A stretch of 64,000 nt of DNA from Polyangiaceae bacterium (GTDB lineage Bacteria > Myxococcota_A > Polyangia > Polyangiales > Polyangiaceae): positions 1 to 64,000 of the forward strand of contig JAICTZ010000022.1 in NCBI GenBank assembly GCA_025936115.1, read 5' to 3'. Below are positions 16,864 through 25,012 of this stretch, one piece after another. Under the pieces are notes generated by a model. That model was not told the origin of the DNA. It was given only the letters and a program-made list of their open reading frames with translations, and searched no databases. The position numbers and the translations under genes were made by a program. The first letter of the stretch is position 1; each line of letters starts with the position of its first letter.

Positions 16864-18762
16864 CTTCAGAACACGCCGCCGGCGCAAGCCGAGCCCGAGC
16901 AAGAGCAGAGCGGCCATGGATGAGGCGTGAGTCGAGCCGGAGCTCGCGCGACAGCTGCAGCCGCTCGAATTACCCGCGGCGCCGCCGCTCCCACCGGTGG
17001 TCGGCGCGCCTCCCGCAACGGCAGTGCCGGTTCCAGCACTCGAGCCGCTGCGGCCTGCAGTCGAGCCGCCGCTGCCACCTTGCGTCGGTCCGACGCCGCC
17101 GCCTGTCGGCGCGCCGCCTTGCGCGCTAGCCGTACCGCCGGCTCCGCTCCCGAGCACGCCCGCCGCACCGCTCACGTTGCTGCTTCCGCCGGCACCGCCG
17201 GCATTCATCGCCCTACCGGCCGAGCCACCACTCATCGGCGGAGCGCCACCAGCCGTGCTCGTCGTCCCAGCAGCCGCGCCACCGGTCCCGCCGCGTCCAC
17301 CGGTTCCCCCGAGACCCGCCGAGCCGCTCATCCCGCCGCTCGCGCTGGTGCCGCCGGCGCCGCCAGCCGGGTTCATCGTCGTCGGCCCTTTGAACTGCCA
17401 CCAATTGAACTTGAACAAGTCCCCGCTTCCGCCGGTGAAGACGAGGAACAAGTCATGTTTTCCGCTACCCCCGGCGACCGTGCAGGTCTTGGTCGTCCAC
17501 GCGCTGGTCCCGGACACGTCGCAGGTTCCGAGCGACGTGCCGGTCTTACTATCGAGGTGCAGCTCGATTTTCGCGTTGCTGCCAGCCGCTGACACGCGCG
17601 CGTCGAAGGACGTGACGCCGTCGAGGAAGTCGACGTTCTTCACCTTGATGTAGTCGCCGTTGCTGATCTGCGTGACATCGATGCCGCCGCCCGTGTCCGT
17701 GCACGTCTCCGTCTTGAGGCCCGCCGAGAACGCGATCGTTTCCGCCTCGACCAGCTGGAAGGGATTCAACGCCTCGAGCGGCGCGGGCCCGTCCGTCGTC
17801 ATCTTGACGGTCGGAATCGAGCCGTCGGCGTTGTACGTGAACTCTTCGACGCAGACGGAGCGCTTGTAGCTGCCGCCGCCGGGAAGCGCGCCGTTGTGAT
17901 AGAAGAAGTACGACTTGCCCTTGTAATCGATGACGGCGGGGTGATTGGTGAAGCTCGAGCCGGTTCCGGTCTCCTTCGCCATGATGTCCCCGCCGAAGGT
18001 CCAGGGCCCGGTGGGCCCGCTGCTCGTCGTGAAGCTGATCTTCTCGGGCGTGCCGTCGGCCGGATAGACGAGGTAATAGAGCGCGTCGTGCTTGTAGAAC
18101 CACGGCCCCTCTTCGTACGCGGTCGCGCGATCGGTATTGGAGCGCGTGCCGAAACCCGCAGTGGTCAGGTTCACTTTGTTCGGACTTCCCGGATAGGAAA
18201 TCATGTCCGAGTTGAGCTTCACGTAGTAGAGGTTCGGGTTGCCCCAATATAAGTAGGCTTGTCCGTCGTCGTCGATGAACACGCTCGGATCGATGTCGCC
18301 GGTTCCCGTGGAAACGAGCGCCTTGCCGAGCGGGTCGCTGTACGGGCCCGCGGGATTGGAGGCGACGAGCACGCCGATTTTTGCGCCGGTCGAGTTGTTG
18401 ATCGGCACGTACATGTAGAACTTGCCGTTCCTCGCCGCGCCTTGCGGTGCCCACGCGTCACCCGTTCCCCAACTGAAGCTCTTGTAGCCCGCGGGCGAGC
18501 CGAGGTCGGTCCAATTCACCATGTCGACGGTGGAGTAAAGTCTCCAGTCGTTCATGGTGAAGAAGTTGTTCACCGTCACGTCCTCGTCGTGCGACGTGTA
18601 GAGGTAGACCTTGCCGTCGTACACCATGGGCCCGGGATCGGCGGTGTAGTTGGTCTGGACGATGGGGTTGTCCGCGAAAGCGGTCGGGGACAGCGACGTC
18701 GCCGCGCAGGCGAGCAAAGCCGCCGGAGCGAGGCGTCGGAGCACGTTCGTCGAAAAGTTCAT
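16849..18762 (-). CDS. GH43-CBM6 arabinoxylan hydrolase with MYXO-CTERM-type tail
   Basis: A 637-residue secreted arabinofuranosidase or xylosidase. A cleavable signal (LSPTAFA) is followed at once by a five-bladed GH43 propeller: general base in ADPGPMVYDG, pKa-setting Asp in GDIDPSVFIDDDG, and general acid in EEGPWFY. A CBM6 module follows from about residue 370 (FQLVEAETIAFSAG to DLFKFNWWQF). Next is a Gly/Ser/Ala linker, then a Cys-rich CSCR motif, a hydrophobic stretch (LLLLGLGL) and an Arg cluster: the sorting tail that myxobacteria use for surface display. ATG 18762 is the natural start. It is divergent from the histidine kinase gene. Confidence 0.88.
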   Translation of the reverse strand: MNFSTNVLRRLAPAALLACAATSLSPTAFADNPIVQTNYTADPGPMVYDGKVYLYTSHDEDVTVNNFFTMNDWRLYSTVDMVNWTDLGSPAGYKSFSWGTGDAWAPQGAARNGKFYMYVPINNSTGAKIGVLVASNPAGPYSDPLGKALVSTGTGDIDPSVFIDDDGQAYLYWGNPNLYYVKLNSDMISYPGSPNKVNLTTAGFGTRSNTDRATAYEEGPWFYKHDALYYLVYPADGTPEKISFTTSSGPTGPWTFGGDIMAKETGTGSSFTNHPAVIDYKGKSYFFYHNGALPGGGSYKRSVCVEEFTYNADGSIPTVKMTTDGPAPLEALNPFQLVEAETIAFSAGLKTETCTDTGGGIDVTQISNGDYIKVKNVDFLDGVTSFDARVSAAGSNAKIELHLDSKTGTSLGTCDVSGTSAWTTKTCTVAGGSGKHDLFLVFTGGSGDLFKFNWWQFKGPTTMNPAGGAGGTSASGGMSGSAGLGGTGGRGGTGGAAAGTTSTAGGAPPMSGGSAGRAMNAGGAGGSSNVSGAAGVLGSGAGGTASAQGGAPTGGGVGPTQGGSGGSTAGRSGSSAGTGTAVAGGAPTTGGSGGAAGNSSGCSCRASSGSTHASSMAALLLLGLGLRRRRVLKLPRA

Positions 18763-18911
18763 GGTGGGTTGCTTCGGCCGGGAGGTCGATCCTCCGTGAA
18801 GAAAGGGACGCCCCTGTCGCAGTGCCCCAAGGCCTCCGGTTCCGTCGACCAAGACGCAGCGCGTCGGCGGGTGGCACGAAATTCGCTTGAACCCGCCCCA
18901 TCACGACCGAA

Positions 18912-20150
18912 ATGGAAACCTGCTCCGAGGACGTCCAGTTGCTCGAAACGCTCGAGGAGCTCATGCAGTATCCCGGGCTCGAGCTCCGAGGCGCCCTTCA
19001 GGCTGCAGCGACGCGTGTCGCGATGGCACTCCGCTGCGACAAGATCGACGCCTTTCTGCTCGACGAGGAGAGCCAGACGCTTTGTGCCATGGGCACGAGC
19101 GACACGGCCATGGGCCACCTCCAGCACTCGCTCGGGCTCGACAAGCTGCCGCTTGCCAACGGCGGCAGCACGGTGCGCGTCTTCGAGACCGGCACGAGCT
19201 ACCTCGAAGATCACGCCGACCAGAACCCCGATCAGCTGCGTGGCCTCGTCGAAGACCTCGGCATCCGAGCGATGCTCGAGGTCCCGCTCGAGGTGAACGG
19301 CGTCCGGCGCGGGGTCCTCGCGGCTGCCTCGGCGAAACCCGAATTCTTCCAACCGCGCGATCTGAAGTTCATGACCATCGTTGCGCGCTGGGTCGGCATG
19401 ATCGCCCATCGCGCGGAGCTTGCCGAGCTCGCGCACAAGGTGGACACCGAACAAGCGCGTCGCAAAGGCGCCGATGAAATCATCACCGTGCTCGCCCACG
19501 ATCTGAAAAATCACCTCCAGCCCCTGACGGCGCGCCTCTACGTCATGCAGCTCGAACTCGAGCGAGCGAAAACCCTGTCGCCTTCACACGTGAATGCCGC
19601 CCTGAACACCGTTCAACGCCTGTCACGTCTCACCGAGGATCTCCTCGACGTGAAACGTCTCGACGAGGGACTCTTCACGCTGCGACTCGCGCCCGTGGAC
19701 CTCGCCATGGTCGCTCGGGAAACGGCGACGAGCATCGGCACGAGCGCGACCCCCGTGCACGTGAGCGGCGTGCCGACGTTCATCGCGCTAGCCGACGAGG
19801 CGCGCATCCGCCAGGCGCTGGAAAACCTCGTCGCCAACGCGACCAAGTACTCGCCCTCCGGTAAACGCGTCGAAGTGCGCCTCGCGACCGAGCTACGCGC
19901 GGGCGTGCAGCACGCGGTGCTCGAGGTCCTCGACGAGGGCCCCGGCATCGCACCGGAAGTGGCAACGACCCTGTTCGATCGCTTCGCCTTGAGCTCCGAC
20001 TCCAAGGGTCTCGGCCTCGGCCTCTACCTCTCTTACCGCATCGCGCGTGTTCACTCCGGCGACCTCAGCGTGCACGCGCGTCCCACGGGCGGGACGCGCT
20101 TCAGACTCAGCCTGCCGTTGCAGCCGCCGGATCTCGGAGCCAGCTCGTGA
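18912..20150 (+). CDS. GAF-domain sensor histidine kinase
   Basis: A 412-residue soluble kinase. A GAF domain covers residues about 20-170 (ALRCDKIDAFLLDEES, LEVPLEVNGVRRGVLAAASA). The dimerisation/phosphoacceptor part has VLAHDLKNHLQPL with the His near residue 195. The ATPase part has the N box ALENLVANATKYSP, the G1 box DEGPGIA and the G2 block KGLGLGLYLSYRI. There is no membrane segment, so it senses a cytoplasmic signal. No response regulator is adjacent, making it an orphan. It is divergent from the GH43 gene and converges with GH16 five bases away. Confidence 0.9.
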   Translation: METCSEDVQLLETLEELMQYPGLELRGALQAAATRVAMALRCDKIDAFLLDEESQTLCAMGTSDTAMGHLQHSLGLDKLPLANGGSTVRVFETGTSYLEDHADQNPDQLRGLVEDLGIRAMLEVPLEVNGVRRGVLAAASAKPEFFQPRDLKFMTIVARWVGMIAHRAELAELAHKVDTEQARRKGADEIITVLAHDLKNHLQPLTARLYVMQLELERAKTLSPSHVNAALNTVQRLSRLTEDLLDVKRLDEGLFTLRLAPVDLAMVARETATSIGTSATPVHVSGVPTFIALADEARIRQALENLVANATKYSPSGKRVEVRLATELRAGVQHAVLEVLDEGPGIAPEVATTLFDRFALSSDSKGLGLGLYLSYRIARVHSGDLSVHARPTGGTRFRLSLPLQPPDLGASS

Positions 20151-20170
20151 CGTCTACTTCTGGCAGACGT
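20150..20170. terminator. small hairpin between convergent kinase and GH16 genes
   Basis: ACGTCT at 20150-20155 can pair with AGACGT at 20165-20170 across a nine-base loop, exactly over the convergent stop codons. It is short and lacks a U tract, so its role as a bidirectional terminator is tentative. Confidence 0.35.
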
Positions 20171-21410
20171 GCACGTAATCGATCACCATCCGTTGCGGAA
20201 ACACCGTGGTGCCGTCGGGATCGCCCGGCCAGTCGCCGCCGACAGCCAGATTCAAGATGATGAAGAAGCCGTGATCGAAGACCCAAGTGTTGCCGCCGAT
20301 GTCGGCTGGGGTCTTGGTCGAATAGAGCGTGTCGTCGACGTACCAGCGGATGGTGTTGGTTTCCCACTCGATGGCGAAGAGGTGGAAGTCGTCGGAGAAG
20401 ACCGCGCCGCCCGGCAGCGTGTACGACGCGCTGGGACCGGCCGTCCCCGAATAGCCGGGCCCGTGCATCGTGCCGTGCGCAATCGACGGCTCACGTCCCA
20501 AGTTTTCCACGATGTCGATTTCGCCCGTGTTTGGCCACGAATTGCCGCCGAGCATCCAGAACGCCGGCCACATTCCCTGCCCGTAGGGGAACTTGATGCG
20601 AGCCTCGAAGCGCCCATAGGTGAAGGTCTTCTTGCCTTCGGTCTTGAGGCGCGCGGAGCTGTACTGCTTGCCCTCGCGAGCTTCCTTGCGCGCTTCGATG
20701 ACGAGATCGCCGTTTCCGTCGAGCGAGGCGTTGGTGGTGCCGGTCGTGTAGTCCTGCAGCTCGCCGTTGTACCAATTGGGACCACTGTCGTACGTCCACT
20801 TGCTGCCGTCGACGGCCGTACCGGACGCTCCGTCGAAGTCGTCACTCCAGACGAGCTTCCACGTCGTGCTCGGACACAGCGAAGTAGCCGCGGGGCCCGC
20901 GCCTCCCGACGCGCCGCCCGCCGCGGCGCCGCCGCTACTCGGCGAGCCGCCCCTGCCGGAGGATGCACCCGCTGAGCCTCGGCCGCCGCTCGTCGTGACG
21001 CCGCCGCTTGCAACGTTGCCCGCTGAGCCGCCACGGCCGCTGGTTCCACCGCTCGCCGGCGAGCCACCGCTCGACGTTCCGCCGCCCGTGCCGCGGCCAG
21101 CGCTCGTGCCGCCGGTCCCTGTCATACCTCCTGCAGAGGAGCGGCCGGACGCGCCGCTCCCCGCGCCGCTGCCCACACTGCTCCCGCCGCTCGCCGTGAC
21201 GCCGCCGCTCGATAATCCGCCGCCCGTGCCGCCGCCCGTGCCACTGGACGCGCCGGTTCCGCCGCTCGCCGTGACGCCGCCGCTGGCACCGTGCTCCCCG
21301 GAGCCCGCCCCTCCGCCCACACCGGATCCTTGCGAGCCGCAAGCGGCGAGTAACGCCGGACCGAGCGCGAAGAGGAACGTTCGTGCGTGACGCGGCAGCG
21401 GAGAACTCAT
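20154..21410 (-). CDS. GH16 laminarinase-type beta-glucanase, lipoprotein
   Basis: A 418-residue secreted endo-beta-1,3-glucanase. The lipobox LAACGS is followed by about 130 residues of Gly/Ser/Thr/Ala linker, then a complete GH16 jelly-roll: WKLVWSDDFDG, KWTYDSG, YGRFEARIKFP, the catalytic EIDIVEN with nucleophile and acid/base Glu, and HLFAIEWE. The catalytic block has the one-residue insertion found in laminarinases. It is the last gene of a three-gene operon, 24 bp after the GH3 gene. Confidence 0.92.
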   Translation of the reverse strand: MSSPLPRHARTFLFALGPALLAACGSQGSGVGGGAGSGEHGASGGVTASGGTGASSGTGGGTGGGLSSGGVTASGGSSVGSGAGSGASGRSSAGGMTGTGGTSAGRGTGGGTSSGGSPASGGTSGRGGSAGNVASGGVTTSGGRGSAGASSGRGGSPSSGGAAAGGASGGAGPAATSLCPSTTWKLVWSDDFDGASGTAVDGSKWTYDSGPNWYNGELQDYTTGTTNASLDGNGDLVIEARKEAREGKQYSSARLKTEGKKTFTYGRFEARIKFPYGQGMWPAFWMLGGNSWPNTGEIDIVENLGREPSIAHGTMHGPGYSGTAGPSASYTLPGGAVFSDDFHLFAIEWETNTIRWYVDDTLYSTKTPADIGGNTWVFDHGFFIILNLAVGGDWPGDPDGTTVFPQRMVIDYVHVCQK

Positions 21411-21434
21411 GCGGTGAATGCGGATCTCCTGACG

Positions 21435-23489
21435 TTAGTAAGTGAGGCCGTACCCGAACGGGAACAGCGGCGGATCGGTTTCGTAGTCGGCGTCGCCGAC
21501 GTTGATGGGGATCTGTGCCATCGTCTTCGGCCAAGTATGACCGAGCTTGCCGGTGGGCGCATAACGACCAAAGAGTACGTCGGCGAAGGCGTCGGCTTCC
21601 GAGCCCGGTAACCACGCCGCGATCCATGCGTCCGCGAGGTCGAGGTACGGCTCGATGATGAGCGGCCGCCCGCTCACGATCACGGCGACGACCGGCAACC
21701 CGGACGCGCGAGCCGCTTGCAGCACCGGAACGTCCGGCGTCCGGCTCGCCAGATCGAGATTCGTCGTGTCGCCCTTGTCCTCGGCGTACGGAGCTTCACT
21801 CAGCACGACGACGACGTGCGTCGCGCCGGCGGGAATGCCACTTCCGTCCTGTGAATACGAGACGTTGTCGTTGCCGGCGATGCTGCGCATGCCGGTCAAG
21901 ATGGTCGTCCCCGTACTCACGCCGGGCGCTTTGCTGTTCGTGCCGAGACCTTGCCAATCGACGGTCCAGCCGCCGCATTGACGCTGCAGCGAGTCGGCGC
22001 CCGAGCCGGCAACGTGAACGTGCGCCGTTTCTGCGAGCGGCAGCACTTTCTCGTCGTTCTTCAAGAGAACGGCTGACTCCCGCACCGCGCGGCGCGCGAC
22101 GTCGCGGTGCGCCTGCGAGCCGAGGTCGGCGAGGAGCGCGGCGTCGCCGCTCGAATCGTAACCGGGCGCGAGCATACCGTGCTCGCACTTGATGGTGAGG
22201 ATGCGCGTGACGGCGTCGTCGATGCGCGACATGGGGATGTTGGCGGACCCGCTCGCGGCCGGCGCCGCTTCGAGCACGTCGACGTCCTGGCCTGCGACTT
22301 TGGGCTCCATGAGCATGTCGATGCCTGCGTTCACCGCCGTTGCGATTTGCGTCGCGAGGTCGCCCGAGAGCTGATTGAAGGCGGCCCAGTCGGAGCCGAG
22401 GATGCCGCGAAGTCCCATCTCCCCCTTGAGCACGTCCGTGAGCCAATGCGTGTTGCCGGTCATCTTCGTGCCCTGGTAGCTGCTGTACGACACCATGATG
22501 CTGCCGACGCCGGCGTTGATCAGCGGTTGATACACCTCGACGGCGAGCCTTCGGAACGTCGCTTCGTCGAGCACGTTGTCGGACTTGTCGACGCTGCCCT
22601 GTGTCGCGCCGTCGCCCGCAAAATGCTTGGCACACGCGACCACGGAGTCGGGGCCGCGCAGCGAGTCGCCCTGAAGTCCCTTGAGCACGGCCACGCCCAT
22701 TTGCGCCGCGAGCGCGGGCACTTCCGAGTAGCTCTCGAAGGTGCGCCCCCAGCGCTCGTCCTGAGCCGGTGAGATGGTGGGCGCGAACGTCCAGTCGATG
22801 CTGGTGGCGTGCATCTCGAGCGCCGTGATGTGACCGATCTCGGTGATGAGGTCGGGATCGCGCGTCGCGCCGAGGCCGATGTTGTGCGGAAAAATGACGG
22901 CGTTGCTCACGTTGTTGTTTCCGTGAACCGCGTCGATGCCGTAGATGAGCGGGATACCGAAGCCGCTCGCCTGGGACTCGAAGCCTTCGACGAACGTGCG
23001 CCAGGTTTGGGGAGTATCGTCCGTCGGCGGATCGGAGCTGCCGCCGCTGAACACCGATCCCAACTGATACGTGGCGACGTCGGCCGCGGTGATGCTGGCG
23101 GAGTCGGCTTGAACCATCTGGCCCGCCTTCTGGCGGAGCGTCATGCCCGCAAGGATCTGAGCGGCTTGGTCGAGACAGGCTTGGCTCGGTTGCCACGGCG
23201 CGACGGGCGCCGGATACGTGAACGAGCCCGCGGATCCGCCGCTCGAGATGCCCGCGCCGCCCACTCCCGTTCCACCGGCGCCGGCTGCGGCACCTGCGCT
23301 CACACCAGCACCTGCACTCGCGCCGGTACCACCGCTCGCATTCAGGCCGCCGTTCGCGCCAGTACCGCCGCTCGCATCCACACCACCGCTCGCGCCAGCG
23401 CCGTCGCCGTTTTTTCGCTCGGCGGTCTGACTGCACGCCAGAGTCGCTGCGACCAGCAGCGGACTAACGAGCAAGGGGCGAATGTTCAT
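21435..23489 (-). CDS. GH3 beta-glucosidase, lipoprotein
   Basis: A 684-residue exo-acting beta-glucosidase, likely finishing the oligosaccharides made by the flanking GH16 enzymes. Lipoprotein signal (LACSQ), short Gly/Ser/Ala linker, then the TIM-barrel (LRQKAGQMVQAD, FAPTISPAQDERWGR, CAKHFAGDG) with the nucleophile Asp in LGSDWAAF, and the alpha/beta domain (VHVAGSGADSLQRQCGGW, VSGRPLIIEPYL). It ends at FPFGYGLTY and so lacks the C-terminal fibronectin-III domain of many GH3 enzymes. Its ATG overlaps the stop of the upstream GH16 gene (ATGA), showing tight coupling. Confidence 0.93.
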   Translation of the reverse strand: MNIRPLLVSPLLVAATLACSQTAERKNGDGAGASGGVDASGGTGANGGLNASGGTGASAGAGVSAGAAAGAGGTGVGGAGISSGGSAGSFTYPAPVAPWQPSQACLDQAAQILAGMTLRQKAGQMVQADSASITAADVATYQLGSVFSGGSSDPPTDDTPQTWRTFVEGFESQASGFGIPLIYGIDAVHGNNNVSNAVIFPHNIGLGATRDPDLITEIGHITALEMHATSIDWTFAPTISPAQDERWGRTFESYSEVPALAAQMGVAVLKGLQGDSLRGPDSVVACAKHFAGDGATQGSVDKSDNVLDEATFRRLAVEVYQPLINAGVGSIMVSYSSYQGTKMTGNTHWLTDVLKGEMGLRGILGSDWAAFNQLSGDLATQIATAVNAGIDMLMEPKVAGQDVDVLEAAPAASGSANIPMSRIDDAVTRILTIKCEHGMLAPGYDSSGDAALLADLGSQAHRDVARRAVRESAVLLKNDEKVLPLAETAHVHVAGSGADSLQRQCGGWTVDWQGLGTNSKAPGVSTGTTILTGMRSIAGNDNVSYSQDGSGIPAGATHVVVVLSEAPYAEDKGDTTNLDLASRTPDVPVLQAARASGLPVVAVIVSGRPLIIEPYLDLADAWIAAWLPGSEADAFADVLFGRYAPTGKLGHTWPKTMAQIPINVGDADYETDPPLFPFGYGLTY

Positions 23490-24871
23490 GCGCGGGACAC
23501 CGGCCGCCGCCGGAAAGCGCTCGCGAGCGCGAGCAAGAGCAGCGCGCCGACGCCCGCGTCACGCTGCGACGGATTCGTCGAGCCCGGCACGTGACAGCCG
23601 CAGCCGTTCGCATCGTCTTTCGGTTTGCTCGCACCAGCGGGCGCACCGGCCGTCGCGTCCCCGCCGCCCGTGCCGCTCGGATTGCCGCCCTGCATCCCCG
23701 CCGTTGCACCGGAGCCGGTGGTTCCCGAAGAGCCGCCGCCGACTGCACCCGAACCGCCGCTCGCGCTCGCGGCGCCGGATCCGGTCGTACCGCCCGTCGT
23801 TGCAGCGGTCCCGCTCCCGCCGCCGGTTGCGGTCGTGCCGCCGGTTGCGGTCGTGCCGCCCGTTCCGGTCGTGCCGCCGGTTGTGGTCGTGCCGCCCGTT
23901 CCGGTCGTGCCGCCCGTTCCGCCGGCTGCTCCGCTGGCGCTCGTCCCTGCGGCGGCTGAAGTCCCACTGCTGCCGCCCGCAGCAGGCGTGCCCGCGGTGC
24001 CGGTCGTGCCTCCGGCGCTCGCGCCGGCACCGGTTCCAGCGTGCCCAGCGCCACCGCTCGTTCCCATGCCACCCATGCCCATGCCGCCCGCTCCCGTATC
24101 CGGTCCGGACATCGCGCCCGCGGGCCCAGGCGCGTCGTCGGACGTCAACGAGAGCACGGCGTAACCGCCGAGAAAATTCACGTTCAGCGGGTCGTGCGTC
24201 GAGAGGTTCTTCGGGGAGCCCCAATTGCCCGTGAGCCAGTCGGTCGGTGCTGTCGCGGCCGTGAAATCCTCGCGCCAGGTCAGTGTGAACGCACCGTTCG
24301 CGTAGGCCGAGTACTGAACCCAGTCGATGTACTGATGCACCGGCAAGATGCTCGGGCTGAAGTTGCCGCCGAAGGACGAGTCGCCCGGCCAGATGTTGAA
24401 ATGGAGCTGCATGCCGTTGGGCACGTTCTGCGCGTACGCGGCCGCGATATCGCCGGTCTCGCGCCGGATCTCCTTGCCGTCGAGGGACCAGGAGATGTAG
24501 TCCGCCGTCCACTCATAGGCGTAGACGTGAAAGTCCCCGCACAGATCCCCGCTCACCGTCGGCTTCTGCGTGTGGTTGGCCGACGGATTGCCAAAGAGCG
24601 CATTGGTCTGCAGTTGGCAGCTGGCGCCGATCTTTTCGTAATCGAGCTCGTTCCAGAAGGTGCCCGCCTGCTCCGAGCCGTCTTTCCATAGGAAAAACGC
24701 GCTGACGACGCCGTCACCGGCCGCGACGCGCATGCGTGCCTCGAAGCGACCGTACGGGTACGCCTTACTCGTGTAGAGCTCGGCGCTCTTCGTGGCTGAC
24801 GCCACGCGGGCGGGGAGCAACGCGCCAAGGAAGCAAAGCGACGAAAGCGACGCCAGACCGAACCTATTCAT
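23486..24871 (-). CDS. GH16 lichenase-type glucanase with MYXO-CTERM-type tail
   Basis: A 461-residue secreted GH16 enzyme. A cleavable signal (ARVASA) leads directly into the catalytic domain: YGRFEARMRV, then WNELDYEKIG, in which ELDYE is the uninterrupted E-x-D-x-E block typical of mixed-linkage glucanases, then WSLDGKEIRRE. After about residue 250 comes a long linker of TTGTGG-type repeats, visible in DNA as 18-bp units around 23820-23930. The end is a GCGCH motif, LLLLALA and RRRP, a MYXO-CTERM-type sorting tail. It is the first gene of the GH16-GH3-GH16 operon. The promoter should lie in the 141 bp shared with the divergent PL11 gene. Confidence 0.88.
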   Translation of the reverse strand: MNRFGLASLSSLCFLGALLPARVASATKSAELYTSKAYPYGRFEARMRVAAGDGVVSAFFLWKDGSEQAGTFWNELDYEKIGASCQLQTNALFGNPSANHTQKPTVSGDLCGDFHVYAYEWTADYISWSLDGKEIRRETGDIAAAYAQNVPNGMQLHFNIWPGDSSFGGNFSPSILPVHQYIDWVQYSAYANGAFTLTWREDFTAATAPTDWLTGNWGSPKNLSTHDPLNVNFLGGYAVLSLTSDDAPGPAGAMSGPDTGAGGMGMGGMGTSGGAGHAGTGAGASAGGTTGTAGTPAAGGSSGTSAAAGTSASGAAGGTGGTTGTGGTTTTGGTTGTGGTTATGGTTATGGGSGTAATTGGTTGSGAASASGGSGAVGGGSSGTTGSGATAGMQGGNPSGTGGGDATAGAPAGASKPKDDANGCGCHVPGSTNPSQRDAGVGALLLLALASAFRRRPVSRA

Positions 24872-25012
24872 CGAGTAGTAGATACCCTCCGGCCAGACAC
24901 CGAACTTCGCGTTTCTTGGGGAATCAGGCGCACTCCAAAAAATCCGAGCGAACTTGGGCGCGCTAAGTAACCTTGAGAAGTTGGCATTGACCTCGAGCTA
25001 CTGGATTTTTCC

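Noticed and set aside
23820-23930. Short direct repeats as a mobile element or CRISPR
   Set aside because: They are codon-level repeats of the Gly/Thr linker in the GH16 gene; similar ones occur in several lipoproteins.
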